Assembly (NCBI GenBank): GCA_029781095.1
Contig: JAKOXM010000258.1
Location: forward strand, 1-35,339
Source of the DNA: Bacteroidota bacterium
GTDB lineage: Bacteria > Bacteroidota > Bacteroidia > Chitinophagales > Saprospiraceae
DNA length: 35,339 nt
Reading direction: 5' to 3'
The position numbers were made by a program, and so were the translations under genes. The notes beneath the pieces were generated by a model. The model did no database searches. It was given only the letters and a program-made list of their open reading frames with translations, and was not told the origin of the DNA. Positions 1 through 8,576 of this stretch are shown one piece after another. Positions within the stretch are counted from its first letter, which is position 1. Each line of letters starts with the position of its first letter.

Positions 1-568
1 CTTTAATGACCAAAGATTTTTCGGGTGATACCGTGTGGTGATACAGGAATCCTGCGCGATCGTCGTGGTTGAGAAAAACGACCTTTCGGGCAAAGCAAAA
101 CGCAAATCGGAAAAGCAGGAAAACAAAATACCGGAAAAAGGACGGGGCTGTGGCCACATACCCCAGTCCTTCTATCGTAGCAATGGCCGGAACGCCGGCA
201 AGTTTTGCTGCAATCGAACCGAAAATATTGGGCTTAATCGTGTATAAAACAGCAATGTCAGGCTTTTCCCGCACCAAAAGCCGCGTCAGTTCTGCAAACG
301 TTCGCAGGTTGCCAAGCGGCGAAAGGCTTTTACGCGAGAGATGGCGCAACGGCATAAACCGGACACCGGGCATCATTTCCAGGTGCTTCTCAAACCCGTC
401 CACCGGCGCCATGCAGATCACTTCTGCGCCGTCCTGAATGAGCGCCTCCACCAGTGACCGGCGAAAATTCCAGATATTCCAGGCTGTATTGGCAATCAGA
501 ACAACGCGGGCGGGCTGCTCGGAGCCTGATAAAACGGAACGCCCCGAACCAACTCGCGAACGAGTCAA
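1..568 (-). CDS. Glycosyltransferase family 4, PglA-like, N-terminal part (runs off window)
   Basis: The minus-strand frame from about position 511 down to 1 encodes the N-terminal half of a GT-B glycosyltransferase. It opens with VLIANTAWNIWNFR, followed by a TIKPNIFGSIAAKLAG stretch and IEGLGYV. This pattern is typical of GT4 enzymes related to PglA, which add the second sugar to an undecaprenyl-diphosphate-linked amino sugar on the cytoplasmic face. The C-terminal half lies beyond position 1. The start is unclear. No ATG exists near the expected start, and the only usual alternatives in frame are TTG at 568-566 and GTG at 610-608. The TTG lies inside the hairpin at 538-579. Family and frame are secure; the start and the exact acceptor are not. 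Confidence 0.8.
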   Translation of the reverse strand, partial: MTRSRVGSGRSVLSGSEQPARVVLIANTAWNIWNFRRSLVEALIQDGAEVICMAPVDGFEKHLEMMPGVRFMPLRHLSRKSLSPLGNLRTFAELTRLLVREKPDIAVLYTIKPNIFGSIAAKLAGVPAIATIEGLGYVATAPSFFRYFVFLLFRFAFCFARKVVFLNHDDRAGFLYHHTVSPEKSLVIK

Positions 569-579
569 TTCGGGGCGTT
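538..579. terminator. Nested-hairpin, probably bidirectional intrinsic terminator
   Basis: An 11-bp perfect stem pairs 538-548 with 569-579 and has a GC-rich core (CGCCCC/GGGGCG). A second 5-bp stem, 552-556 with 561-565, closes a CGAA loop inside it. On the plus strand the hairpin is followed by TTTGTTTT and then another T-run. On the minus strand it is followed by the weaker CCGTTTTA. All genes here are on the minus strand, so its likely job is to end the long transcript after the DUF433 gene. Confidence 0.75.
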
Positions 580-617
580 TGTTTTCAGTATTTTTTGGCT
601 TAAAGCCCACAGAGTTG

Positions 618-899
618 TTATGCGGTTGCCTGCAAGCGCCCTGTCCCGGTTTCAATACGCGACTGAGGGCCGGCCACAAGTGCGGAGATTTGGTCGACAG
701 TGTATTTCTGTTTTACCAAATCGTAAACTTCCAGCACCTGATCACGGGTAATGGACGGGAATTCATCCAAAAACTCGCTCACACTGACTCCTACGCGGAG
801 GAAGTCATAAAAGGTTTCAATGCGAACACGTGTTCCGCTAAATACGGGGGCTCCATCCTGGATTTCGGGGTGAACGGTAATAGCGGTAAAGTTTCTCAT
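618..899 (-). CDS. DUF433 family protein (antitoxin-like), orphan
   Basis: This is a 93-residue protein. Residues of the form ITVHPEIQDGAPVFSGTRVRI are the hallmark of the DUF433 domain, a small helix-turn-helix-like fold. It is often found as the antitoxin of a PIN-domain (DUF5615-type) toxin. The ATG at 899 is chosen because the domain begins a few residues later. The upstream extension to 1022 is hydrophobic and unlike the family. No toxin gene is adjacent on either side: manC lies upstream and the terminator at 538-579 downstream. It therefore looks like an orphan or a remnant of a toxin-antitoxin pair. The 156 bases between it and manC are AT-rich, and I see no clear promoter there. Function is inferred only from the domain. 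Confidence 0.8.
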   Translation of the reverse strand: MRNFTAITVHPEIQDGAPVFSGTRVRIETFYDFLRVGVSVSEFLDEFPSITRDQVLEVYDLVKQKYTVDQISALVAGPQSRIETGTGRLQATA

Positions 900-1055
900 C
901 CGGACTGCTGTTTGTGTGTAAGAAAAGCAAATCAGACCGGGACTATACAAATCAATGGAATAAAAGAAATGGATTAAAGAAATGATTACAGCGGCTAATG
1001 TATGTAAAGTTTTTAAGGTCAAAAATTTTACAGGAATTTTTTTTATAAATTGTAT

Positions 1056-2141
1056 CTACAGGAATGTATCGCCGAAACGATCACGGACCATCCCTGTCAC
1101 CTGTTTGATCTCCTGTTCTTTTGATTTGGGATACACCAAAAGCACATCGCCCTCGTCTACAACGATATAGCCGTGCAGGTCCTTCAGAACGACCAGTTTG
1201 CCTTTCGGGGTACGCACGAGGCAGTCGTCGATGTCCAGGGCAAGCACCGTGTCGCTCTGTACGACGTTTTCATGGCCGTCCTTCGGGCATTCGAGGTGCA
1301 GACTGGCCCAGGTGCCGAGGTCGGACCATCCGAATTCGGCCGGTACCGTGTACACATTCCGGGCCTTTTCCATGATGGCAAAGTCGACCGAAATATTGGG
1401 AGTCGACGGATAATGCACATCTATAAAAGACTGTTCGTCCGAGGTATTGTATTGATCTTTACCGCTTTGGAGTATGTTGAAAATATCGGGAGATAGCGAT
1501 TCGTACGCCGAGAGTATGGAACGAACACTCCAGATAAATATGCCTGCATTCCAGACGTATTCCCCGGAGGCTACAAACTCGCGCGCTGCTGCGAGATCGG
1601 GTTTTTCCGCAAACCTTTTTACCTTAAAGATACCCGGCGATGCTTCCCGATCCATCTGGATATAGCCGTAACCCGTGTCGGGGCGCGAGGGTTCTATTCC
1701 GAGCGTGACCAGCGCGTCGTTATCGGCGGCAAACCGGAGCGCCAGTTGTATTTTATCCAGAAATGCCTGCTCTTTCAGCACAATGTGGTCGGAAGGCGCG
1801 ATCACGAAATTGGCTTCCGGGTCGAGTGCGGCAAGTTTGAATGCGGTATAGGCGACACATGGGCCGGTGTTGTTGCGACTGGGTTCGCAGAGAATCTGGT
1901 TGTCGCTGATTTCGGGTATCTGCGATTTGATCTGATCTTTGTAGGCGGCATTTGTCACAATAAAAATATTGGACGCCGGACAGAGCGGCAGAAATCGCTC
2001 GAATGTGAGGCGCAACAAACTTTTGCCGACGCCGAGCATATCGAGGAACTGTTTTGGGCGCGCTTCGCGGCTTCCCGGCCAAAACCGGCTGCCGACGCCG
2101 CCGGCCATAATGGCTACATAGGTATGTGTGGTGGCAGACAT
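1056..2141 (-). CDS. manC: Mannose-1-phosphate guanylyltransferase
   Basis: It makes GDP-mannose from mannose-1-phosphate and GTP in the cytoplasm, the precursor consumed by gmd and fcl just upstream. The nucleotidyltransferase signature GGVGSRFWPGSREARPKQF lies at residues 14-32. EPSRNNTGPC (86-95), FAEKPD (177-182), WNAGIF (197-202) and a WSDLGTW motif follow. At 361 residues it is the single-domain type: the C-terminal phosphomannose isomerase domain of bifunctional ManC/AlgA enzymes is absent. The ATG at 2141 is 15 bases after the fcl stop, so it is probably cotranscribed with gmd and fcl. No manA or manB is visible in the window, so mannose-1-phosphate must be supplied from elsewhere. 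Confidence 0.95.
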   Translation of the reverse strand: MSATTHTYVAIMAGGVGSRFWPGSREARPKQFLDMLGVGKSLLRLTFERFLPLCPASNIFIVTNAAYKDQIKSQIPEISDNQILCEPSRNNTGPCVAYTAFKLAALDPEANFVIAPSDHIVLKEQAFLDKIQLALRFAADNDALVTLGIEPSRPDTGYGYIQMDREASPGIFKVKRFAEKPDLAAAREFVASGEYVWNAGIFIWSVRSILSAYESLSPDIFNILQSGKDQYNTSDEQSFIDVHYPSTPNISVDFAIMEKARNVYTVPAEFGWSDLGTWASLHLECPKDGHENVVQSDTVLALDIDDCLVRTPKGKLVVLKDLHGYIVVDEGDVLLVYPKSKEQEIKQVTGMVRDRFGDTFL

Positions 2142-2156
2142 TTCCTTTGATGATTT

Positions 2157-3083
2157 TTATAATGTATTTTTTACGCCCAGATAAACGGAGCGTATACCCT
2201 CTTCCAGGCCAATTTTCGCTGTCCAGCCGAGGCTGTTCAACTTGCTGACATCCAGCAACTTGCGCGGTGCTCCATTGGGTTTGCTCAGGTCGTGCCGGAT
2301 TTCGCCGCTGAAACCGACGATCCGCTTTACCAGTTGCGCCAGTTCGATTATCGTTATGTCTTCGCCGACGCCGACGTTGATAAATCCCGGTTCATCAAAA
2401 TGTTGCATCAGGAAATAACAGGCGTCGGCCAGATCGTCGACATGCAGGAATTCGCGGTATTGCGCGCCGGTGCCCCAGATTGTAACAAAAGGCTCGTTTT
2501 TCGTCCTGGCTTCGTGGAATTTTCGGATCAACCCGGGCAAGACATGGCTGTTTTGAGGGTGAAAATTGTCGTTGGGGCCATATAGATTGGTCGGTATGGC
2601 GGATATGAAATTACAGCCGTATTGCGCGCGATAGGTGTCGCAAAGTTTAATACCTGCAATTTTTGCAATGGCATATGGCTCATGGGTAGGTTCCAGCAGA
2701 CCTGTCAACATATATTCTTCCTTCATTGGCTGCGGCGCCAGTTTTGGATAGATAGTGGAAGAACCCAGAAGCATCAGTTTTTTTACTCCATTCAGACGGG
2801 CAGCCTCGATAATATTGGCTTCGATCATCAGGTTGTCGTACAAAAACTCGGCGCGATAGGTGTTGTTGGCAAGTATACCGCCGACTTTGGCCGCGGCTAA
2901 AAAAACATAAACCGGCTTTTCTTTCCGGAAGAATTCTTGCGTTTCCTGCTGGTTGCGCAAATCGAGTTGCCTCGAATCTGCAAGGGCAAAATTATGGAAG
3001 CCCTCTTGCTGCAATTTCCTTATAAGCGCCGATCCAACCATCCCCCTGTGACCGGCGACGTAGATTTTTTCCTGTTTATTCAT
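2157..3083 (-). CDS. fcl: GDP-L-fucose synthase (3,5-epimerase/4-reductase)
   Basis: It converts GDP-4-keto-6-deoxymannose from Gmd into GDP-L-fucose using NADPH. It is an SDR-type Rossmann protein of 308 residues. The nucleotide loop GHRGMVG is at 11-17, the catalytic Ser at 108-109, and the YAIAK motif has Tyr137 and Lys141. NSHVLP has His180, matching His179 of the E. coli enzyme. The oddity is GSSTIYPK: Thr110 stands where the E. coli enzyme has Cys109, one of the two acid/base residues of epimerisation. The codon is ACT, so it is not a misread frame. The gene sits between gmd and manC. The family is certain; the normal epimerase activity is slightly less so because of the Cys change. Confidence 0.93.
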   Translation of the reverse strand: MNKQEKIYVAGHRGMVGSALIRKLQQEGFHNFALADSRQLDLRNQQETQEFFRKEKPVYVFLAAAKVGGILANNTYRAEFLYDNLMIEANIIEAARLNGVKKLMLLGSSTIYPKLAPQPMKEEYMLTGLLEPTHEPYAIAKIAGIKLCDTYRAQYGCNFISAIPTNLYGPNDNFHPQNSHVLPGLIRKFHEARTKNEPFVTIWGTGAQYREFLHVDDLADACYFLMQHFDEPGFINVGVGEDITIIELAQLVKRIVGFSGEIRHDLSKPNGAPRKLLDVSKLNSLGWTAKIGLEEGIRSVYLGVKNTL

Positions 3084-3112
3084 GGTATGTTATTCGCAAG
3101 GTTGCGAAGCCG

Positions 3113-3120
3113 CAAAGTTA
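3113..3120 (-). promoter_or_regulatory. Candidate -7 box upstream of fcl
   Basis: The minus strand reads TAACTTTG, an exact match to the Bacteroidota -7 consensus TAnnTTTG, in the 71-base gap between gmd and fcl and about 30 bases upstream of the fcl ATG. No convincing TTG box is seen at the expected -33 distance. It may be an internal promoter for fcl-manC, or chance. Confidence 0.3.
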
Positions 3121-3154
3121 ACCGTCTATGCGACATCGCCACCTTGCAAACAAC

Positions 3155-4261
3155 TTATTCGTATTGATTTCGGATGGTGAAACCTCCGTTTTTCAGGTAT
3201 TCTTCTCTCTGGAATAATTTCAGGTCCGAATGCACCATATCGTGTACGAGCTCTGCCAGAGAATGTTTTGCAACCCAGCCCAGCTTTTCCCTTGCCTTGC
3301 TGGGATCGCCGATAAGCAGGTCCACTTCTGCCGGACGGAAATAGCGCGGGTCGATGGAAATAACCTCCTGGCCGGGCTGGACGTGCGGGTTTTCAGAAGA
3401 AACGATTATTCCTTTTTCGTGGGCGCCTTCTCCCTTGAATTCCAGTTCCATGCCCGCGGTACGGAACGCCATTCGGCAAAATTCGCGCACGGGCGTTGTG
3501 GTGCCGGTAGCGATGACAAAATCTTCAGGCTCCGGTTGCTGAAGCATCCGCCACATCGCTTCTACGTAGTCGCGCGCGTGCCCCCAGTCGCGTTTGGCGT
3601 CGAGATTGCCGAGCCAGAGTTTGTCTTGCAGTCCAAGAGACACTTTGGCGGCTGCACGGGTAATCTTGCGCGTCACGAATGTTTCGCCGCGGATGGGACT
3701 TTCGTGGTTGAATAAAATGCCGTTGCAGGCAAACATACCGTATGACTCGCGGTAATTAACCGTGATCCAGTATGCGTACATTTTGGCCACACCGTATGGA
3801 GAACGGGGATAAAAAGGGGTCGTCTCCTTTTGCGGTACTTCCTGTACCAGGCCGTATAACTCCGAAGTAGAAGCCTGGTAAAACTTCGTCTTGTCGGACA
3901 AACCCAGCAGCCGGATGGCTTCCAGCAGCCTGAGTGTTCCCACTGCATCGGCGTTGGCTGTGTATTCCGGGGTGTCAAAGCTCACCTGAACGTGACTTTG
4001 TGCGCCAAGGTTGTAAATTTCATCAGGCTGCACCTGCTGAACGATGCGGATGAGGTTGGTAGAGTCGGTAAGGTCCCCGTAATGCAGCACGAAGTGCCTG
4101 TTGTCGACATGCGGGTCCTGATACAAATGGTCGATGCGGTCGGTATTGAAAAGCGAACTGCGCCGCTTGATGCCGTGAACTTCGTAGCCTTTGTGCAGGA
4201 GCAATTCGGCGAGATAGGCGCCGTCCTGCCCGGTAATTCCTGTGATTAGTGCTTTTTTCAT
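3155..4261 (-). CDS. gmd: GDP-mannose 4,6-dehydratase
   Basis: It catalyses the NADP-dependent conversion of GDP-D-mannose to GDP-4-keto-6-deoxy-D-mannose, the first committed step to GDP-fucose. It is an extended SDR protein of 368 residues. TGITGQDG at residues 7-14 binds the cofactor. The active-site set Thr132, Glu134, Tyr156 and Lys160 (STSELYG; SPYGVAK) is complete and has the same numbering as the E. coli enzyme. The C-terminal part has the usual [21 protein letters not shown] motif. I chose ATG 4261; an in-frame TTG one codon upstream would add a single residue. It lies 73 bases after wecB and is followed by fcl and manC, so the GDP-fucose genes form one group. Confidence 0.96.
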   Translation of the reverse strand: MKKALITGITGQDGAYLAELLLHKGYEVHGIKRRSSLFNTDRIDHLYQDPHVDNRHFVLHYGDLTDSTNLIRIVQQVQPDEIYNLGAQSHVQVSFDTPEYTANADAVGTLRLLEAIRLLGLSDKTKFYQASTSELYGLVQEVPQKETTPFYPRSPYGVAKMYAYWITVNYRESYGMFACNGILFNHESPIRGETFVTRKITRAAAKVSLGLQDKLWLGNLDAKRDWGHARDYVEAMWRMLQQPEPEDFVIATGTTTPVREFCRMAFRTAGMELEFKGEGAHEKGIIVSSENPHVQPGQEVISIDPRYFRPAEVDLLIGDPSKAREKLGWVAKHSLAELVHDMVHSDLKLFQREEYLKNGGFTIRNQYE

Positions 4262-4337
4262 CAAGTAATTTTTTCTGTGGTCAATCCGCAGTAAGTGCGA
4301 TCAATCGTCGCAACCGGGAAGACAAAAACCTTGCCTT

Positions 4338-5453
4338 TTAACTGCTTTGGGTTAATTTTTTTACCAAAATATCCGCAATTCGTCTTGCAGATTGCCCATC
4401 CCACAAATCGGGAATGGCTCCCTTCTTCCAGTTTCCGGAAATCGCCTGCCTTATTTTGGAGATTGCGGTATCCGTGTCGCCGGCAGGGCAAAGTTCATTG
4501 GTGCCCAGGGTTATGGTGACAGGTCGTTCTGTTGTGCTGCGCAGGGTGAGGCATGGCACGCCAAGAAATGTTGTTTCTTCCTGGATACCGCCGGAGTCGG
4601 TAATTACAATGGCGGCGTGCGCCATCAGATCAAGAAATTCGAGATACCCCAGCGGGTCGATTACATGTATATTTTCCAGCGATGCCAGTTTTGCTGTAAG
4701 TCCGAATCGCTCCAGGCAGTCGCGCATGCGCGGGTGCAGGGGTAAGACGACTGGCAGAGCAAGTCCTGCTGCTGCCAATAACCGGATCAGCACTTCCAGG
4801 TCAGATTTTGCGTCAACGTTGGAAGGCCGGTGGAAAGTCGCCAGTGCATAGTTTTCAGGCAACAAACCGAACCTTTTCAGGCTTTGGGTTTCGGAGGCTT
4901 TCTTCCGGCAACGTATCAACGTATCGATCATGCAATTGCCGACAAGGAAAATTTTGTCCGTCGTAATTCCCTGATACAGAAGATGATCGACGCCGGACTG
5001 TTCCGTTACGAACAAAAAATCGGAGAGGGTGTCCGCCAGAATGCGGTTGATCTCTTCGGGCATCGTCCGGTCACCACTCCGCAAGCCGGCTTCCACATGT
5101 GCGACAGGAATATTCATTTTGACGGCGGCCAGCGCCGCTGCGAGCGTGGAAGTTGTGTCGCCTACAACGATGACAAGATCGGGCGACAGTTCCAGATAAG
5201 CCGGTTCCAGACCTGACAGCATTTGCGCCATTTGCCGGTTGGGCGTGTCGCTGCCCACTCCGAGATGGTATTTGGGCGCCGGAATTTGGAGTTGCTCAAA
5301 AATCACTCCGTCGAGGGCTGTATCGTAATGCTGGCCGGTATGAATGATTTGAAAATCAACTTGTTCATATTGTTCGAAGGCCCGTGCCAGAGCGGCAATC
5401 TTGACAAAATTGGGCCGCGCACCGCCTACAGATACTATTTTGATCCGTTTCAT
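4338..5453 (-). CDS. wecB: UDP-N-acetylglucosamine 2-epimerase (non-hydrolysing, WecB/WbpI-like)
   Basis: It interconverts C2 epimers of UDP-GlcNAc or a derivative in the cytoplasm, giving a ManNAc-type nucleotide sugar. It is a 371-residue GT-B-fold epimerase. GGARPNFVKIA is at the N-terminus, HTGQHYD at 38-44, GDTTSTLAAALA at 98-109, and HVEAGLRSGDRTMPEEINR at 119-137 carries conserved acidic residues. FHRPSN and DSGGIQEE come later. It overlaps the preceding GT2 gene by 4 bases (ATGA), so translation is probably coupled. The plain WecB reaction and the WbpI reaction on a diacetamido-uronic acid cannot be told apart from sequence alone. The 6-dehydrogenase, aminotransferase and acetyltransferase elsewhere in the locus make the WbpI-like role possible. 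Confidence 0.88.
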   Translation of the reverse strand: MKRIKIVSVGGARPNFVKIAALARAFEQYEQVDFQIIHTGQHYDTALDGVIFEQLQIPAPKYHLGVGSDTPNRQMAQMLSGLEPAYLELSPDLVIVVGDTTSTLAAALAAVKMNIPVAHVEAGLRSGDRTMPEEINRILADTLSDFLFVTEQSGVDHLLYQGITTDKIFLVGNCMIDTLIRCRKKASETQSLKRFGLLPENYALATFHRPSNVDAKSDLEVLIRLLAAAGLALPVVLPLHPRMRDCLERFGLTAKLASLENIHVIDPLGYLEFLDLMAHAAIVITDSGGIQEETTFLGVPCLTLRSTTERPVTITLGTNELCPAGDTDTAISKIRQAISGNWKKGAIPDLWDGQSARRIADILVKKLTQSS

Positions 5454-6223
5454 GGCAGATCACCGCCTTTCTCTTTTATCCCGCTCCAGTATTGTCCGAC
5501 TTTGGATAAGGGTTTCAGGTACAGCGTATAAAAATGAGGCCGAAGCCCGTTTATTTTCCAGGCAAGCCTGTCTTCGCGGTTTGCCCGCAATCGGTTGAAG
5601 ATACTTGCGTTACTGGCTCCGCCCACCCGCATGCGTACGATTACTTCGGGAAGGTAGCAGACGGGAATATTGTGCCTGAGCAAAAAACGCAACATGAGTT
5701 CATAATCTGCCGAAAACCGAAAATCCGGATTAAACAATCCGTACCGGTCGTATAATTCACGCCTGACAAAAAAGGTCGGGTGGGGAGGCATCCAGCCTTG
5801 GTAGAAATACCGGGGTGTAAAATGCCCTGCTTTCCAGGTCCTGACCACCCGGTTAATATTGGAGACTCCCACGTATTCCAGATCGGCATATAATGCATCG
5901 GCACCGGTTTCATTCATTTTCTCCGCCACTTTGCGGATCACATGCGGGCCCGTATAAAAATCATCAGAATTGATGATCCCGACCACATCTCCGCTTGCCA
6001 GCCGCAGACCTTTGTTCATGGCATCGTACAGGCCCCTGTCCGGCTCGCTGATCAGCCTGGAAACGTGCGGGAATTCCGATATGATATCGAGCGTATTATC
6101 CTTCGAAACGCCATCGACAATGATGTGCTCGATGTCGGGATAATCCTGCGCCTGTATGCTCAAAAGCGTGTCACGAATTGTACGCGCGCTGTTAAAGGCA
6201 GGTGTGACAAGGGAAATACGCAC
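5450..6223 (-). CDS. Glycosyltransferase family 2 (WcaA-like)
   Basis: This is an inverting GT-A glycosyltransferase of 257 residues that adds one sugar of the repeat unit at the cytoplasmic face of the membrane. It begins MRISLVTPAFNSARTI and has VDGVSKDNT near residue 37. EPDRGLYDAMNKGL is at 60-73, and the metal/nucleotide-binding NSDD at 85-88. This resembles WcaA-type EPS transferases. The start is GTG at 6223; no ATG is present near the conserved N-terminus. The stop overlaps the wecB ATG as ATGA. A 71-base gap to the acetyltransferase gene upstream shows no obvious signal. Donor and acceptor sugars cannot be read from the sequence. Confidence 0.88.
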   Translation of the reverse strand: MRISLVTPAFNSARTIRDTLLSIQAQDYPDIEHIIVDGVSKDNTLDIISEFPHVSRLISEPDRGLYDAMNKGLRLASGDVVGIINSDDFYTGPHVIRKVAEKMNETGADALYADLEYVGVSNINRVVRTWKAGHFTPRYFYQGWMPPHPTFFVRRELYDRYGLFNPDFRFSADYELMLRFLLRHNIPVCYLPEVIVRMRVGGASNASIFNRLRANREDRLAWKINGLRPHFYTLYLKPLSKVGQYWSGIKEKGGDLP

Positions 6224-6294
6224 GTTAAGTTTCGATTTGTTTCAGATTGGCGGAGTGCAGGAAATGGGAATGCATGGCAGCAGGGGCGGGTATT

Positions 6295-6861
6295 TCAACC
6301 CGTTTTCCCGCGAATGACCCTGTCTTTCGCTTTCGTGGCAGGATTGCCCTGGTATACGGTATATGGTTCGAGGTCGCGGGTTGCGACAGACTGCACCGAA
6401 AGAACAGCATGGCTGTGGCAAACCACGCCCGGACAAACGACAGCCCGTGCGCCGATCCATACTCCATCGTCGAGTTTAATACCGGCGACCGTCAAGTCGA
6501 ATGCCGATGAAGTGTAATCGTGGTTGCCGGTCAGCAGCATGGCGCCTTGTGAAAGGCAGACATGAGAGCCGATTGTGACCTTGGCCAGGTTGTCGATCCA
6601 GACGTTTTCACCGATCCAGCAGTAGTCGCCAACGACCAGATTCCACGGATATTTGATGTTTACCGCAGGCTTGATTACGATTCCCCGGCCGATTTTGGCG
6701 CCGAATAAGCGAAGTAAACGCGCTTTTAAACCCGATAGCGGATTGAGCGGATTTATAAAAAACAGCACGTTGACAAAATACCACAGCCCGCGCCGGAGCA
6801 TTCCTCCCGGCTGATACCAGGCGTTGTTGTATTGGGACAAGTCGGTTTTGCCGCGTTCCAT
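6295..6861 (-). CDS. WcaF-like hexapeptide O-acetyltransferase
   Basis: A 188-residue left-handed parallel beta-helix acetyltransferase that would use acetyl-CoA to O-acetylate the repeat unit or a lipid-linked intermediate. The N-terminus (DLSQYNNAWYQPGG) and the Trp-rich WYFVNVLFF segment are typical of the WcaF/putative colanic acid acetyltransferase group. Hexapeptide repeats run from about residue 65 to 165. The LLTGNHDYTS motif (around 110-119) carries the catalytic-type His, and VYQGNPATKAK closes the domain. Only 2 bases separate it from the stop of the preceding GT2 gene, so the two are cotranscribed. Family is clear; the acetylated sugar is not known. Confidence 0.88.
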   Translation of the reverse strand: MERGKTDLSQYNNAWYQPGGMLRRGLWYFVNVLFFINPLNPLSGLKARLLRLFGAKIGRGIVIKPAVNIKYPWNLVVGDYCWIGENVWIDNLAKVTIGSHVCLSQGAMLLTGNHDYTSSAFDLTVAGIKLDDGVWIGARAVVCPGVVCHSHAVLSVQSVATRDLEPYTVYQGNPATKAKDRVIRGKTG

Positions 6862-6863
6862 AT

Positions 6864-7766
6864 TTACAGTTTTACTCCAAAATCATCCTCCAGTACAGCC
6901 TTGACTGATTTTCCCTGTTTGCGGGCGAGGTGTTTGATCTGATATATTTTGGCATCCACGAGAAACTGGAACCAGAAACCCTGCAAAATATGCCAGATCA
7001 GTCCGGGCTTGCCTTCCAGAAAACCGAGGCGTAAAACGTATCGATAGATGAAATAAAGAAAAGGGCGGAGAAAGAGGGGCAGGTGCATATAAAGCGATTT
7101 GAACGGCTTTTTTTGGTTCCCTATCCCGTAACCCGTGTCATACGCATCTCCCAGGAAATGATATTCCCGGTTCAGACGCTCCACGGCTTCCCGGAGTGAA
7201 TACCTGTTGTGTTTGTCCGTCCACCAGCCCAAATGATTGAGGTTGTGATCGACCAAATCATGGTCCAGCATCATCGTTTGCCCGTATTTGAGTTTGGTGT
7301 GCTCATCCATCCATTTTTGCTGGATATAGCCGGCGCCGTTTCGCCATATACGGAGCAAAACCATCGGGTAAAAACCTTTTTTAATCCATTTATCAAGGAA
7401 AATGACGCGCCTTTTGACCAAAAGGCCTGAAACGCCCTCGGGCAGTGTTTCCAATTTTTCCGAAAGTTCGTCAGCCAGTTCCGGCAACACGTACTCGTCG
7501 GCATCCATCCGCATGATCCAGTTGCTGTCGGTGGCAATATTGTCCAGCGCCCACTGAAACTGCCGGGCCTGGTTTACGAAGGGGTTTTGGAAGACTTCCG
7601 CACCTGCGGACCGGGCGATCTCGAGAGTCCGATCCGTTGAATAGGAATCGACGATAATGATACGCTCCGCGACGGATGCAATACTTTGGATACACCGCGC
7701 GAGGTGTTTTTCTTCATTGAACGTCAGTATGATAACCGTCAGCGATGCCGTTTTTCCGGTCTTCAT
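6864..7766 (-). CDS. Glycosyltransferase family 2, WaaE/KdtX-like
   Basis: A 300-residue GT-A enzyme. It starts at ATG 7766; an in-frame TTG at 7784 would overlap fkbM and adds only six unconserved residues. LTVIILTFNEEKHLARC begins the domain. VDSYSTDRT at about 39-47 and RMDADEYV at 86-93 supply the nucleotide and metal-binding acidic residues. The layout matches the WaaE/KdtX group of beta-glucosyltransferases and related EPS enzymes. The C-terminal third has a hydrophobic, membrane-associating stretch (YMHLPLFLRPFLYFIYRYVL). The start lies one base past the fkbM stop, so coupling is likely. The exact sugar transferred is unknown. Confidence 0.87.
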   Translation of the reverse strand: MKTGKTASLTVIILTFNEEKHLARCIQSIASVAERIIIVDSYSTDRTLEIARSAGAEVFQNPFVNQARQFQWALDNIATDSNWIMRMDADEYVLPELADELSEKLETLPEGVSGLLVKRRVIFLDKWIKKGFYPMVLLRIWRNGAGYIQQKWMDEHTKLKYGQTMMLDHDLVDHNLNHLGWWTDKHNRYSLREAVERLNREYHFLGDAYDTGYGIGNQKKPFKSLYMHLPLFLRPFLYFIYRYVLRLGFLEGKPGLIWHILQGFWFQFLVDAKIYQIKHLARKQGKSVKAVLEDDFGVKL

Positions 7767-7767
7767 G

Positions 7768-8520
7768 TCATTCCGGTATGGCAAGTGCGTTGTATGCCGG
7801 GGTGTCCGATTCTACGAAGTCGGGTAATTTGTCGGCGTTGAATATTTTGTAGCGGTTCCTTTTCAGAATCGCTGCAATCAGGGGGCTGTTTTCGCCGGAC
7901 ACTTCGCATAAAATGCCCGGCCGAACGGTGGAAAGTATCTTTTCCATGCCTTCAAATACAAGGTGTTCGGCCCCTTCCACGTCAATTTTTATAAAATCCG
8001 GCCTCGCATAATGCGCCAGAAAACTATCCAGTGCGACAGTCGGTATCCGAAGACTTTTTTGAATGCCGCCCGTTTGCGAAAGCCCCGACACCTCGGCAAG
8101 GTGATTGGAAGATCGGGAGCGGTTTGCAATATGAAAAACGGAAACTCCGTCCTTGTTCGATACGGCCAACGGAAATATGTCTATGTTCAAATCGGGGTTC
8201 AGATCGGCGCTTTTGCGAAGCAGGTTGCAAAGCGAGATATCGGGTTCGAATATGGCTACCTGTCCGCCATTTGACCGCACAGCACTTGCAAAAGCGAATA
8301 ATCCAACGTTCCCGCCCACATCCCAGATGGTATAACCCGGCTTGATACAAGACTTTACGACCTGGAACAGCATCGGGTCTATATTATTCAGGGCAGGTTT
8401 CCAATAGCGCAAACCGCCGCCTTCCGGCGAAACAAAAAGGGTCCGGCTACCGAAGTCTGCCGGTAATTTTCGTTTTAACACAATTCCTTTACTCAGGTAC
8501 TCCAGTACGGAACGCAGCAT
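7768..8520 (-). CDS. FkbM family SAM-dependent methyltransferase
   Basis: A 250-residue Rossmann methyltransferase, probably an O-methyltransferase acting on a sugar hydroxyl of the polysaccharide. The SAM site is TIWDVGGNVGLFAFAS at 64-79. EPD at 92-94 would contact the ribose. FIKIDVEGAEHLVFEGM at 176-192 is the FkbM-family signature. It is preceded by a 56-base gap after the upstream GT4 and is followed at one base by a GT2 gene. Methylation in such clusters often caps or decorates repeat units; which residue is modified here is not visible. Confidence 0.88.
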   Translation of the reverse strand: MLRSVLEYLSKGIVLKRKLPADFGSRTLFVSPEGGGLRYWKPALNNIDPMLFQVVKSCIKPGYTIWDVGGNVGLFAFASAVRSNGGQVAIFEPDISLCNLLRKSADLNPDLNIDIFPLAVSNKDGVSVFHIANRSRSSNHLAEVSGLSQTGGIQKSLRIPTVALDSFLAHYARPDFIKIDVEGAEHLVFEGMEKILSTVRPGILCEVSGENSPLIAAILKRNRYKIFNADKLPDFVESDTPAYNALAIPE

Positions 8521-8576
8521 AATTGTTTTCTTGAAAAATATTGAACCGAACCCGGTAAAATCCGGGGATTAAATGA

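Noticed and set aside
438-977. Plus-strand open frame of 179 codons
   Set aside because: It crosses the hairpin at 538-579 and is antisense to the DUF433 gene, with no family features.
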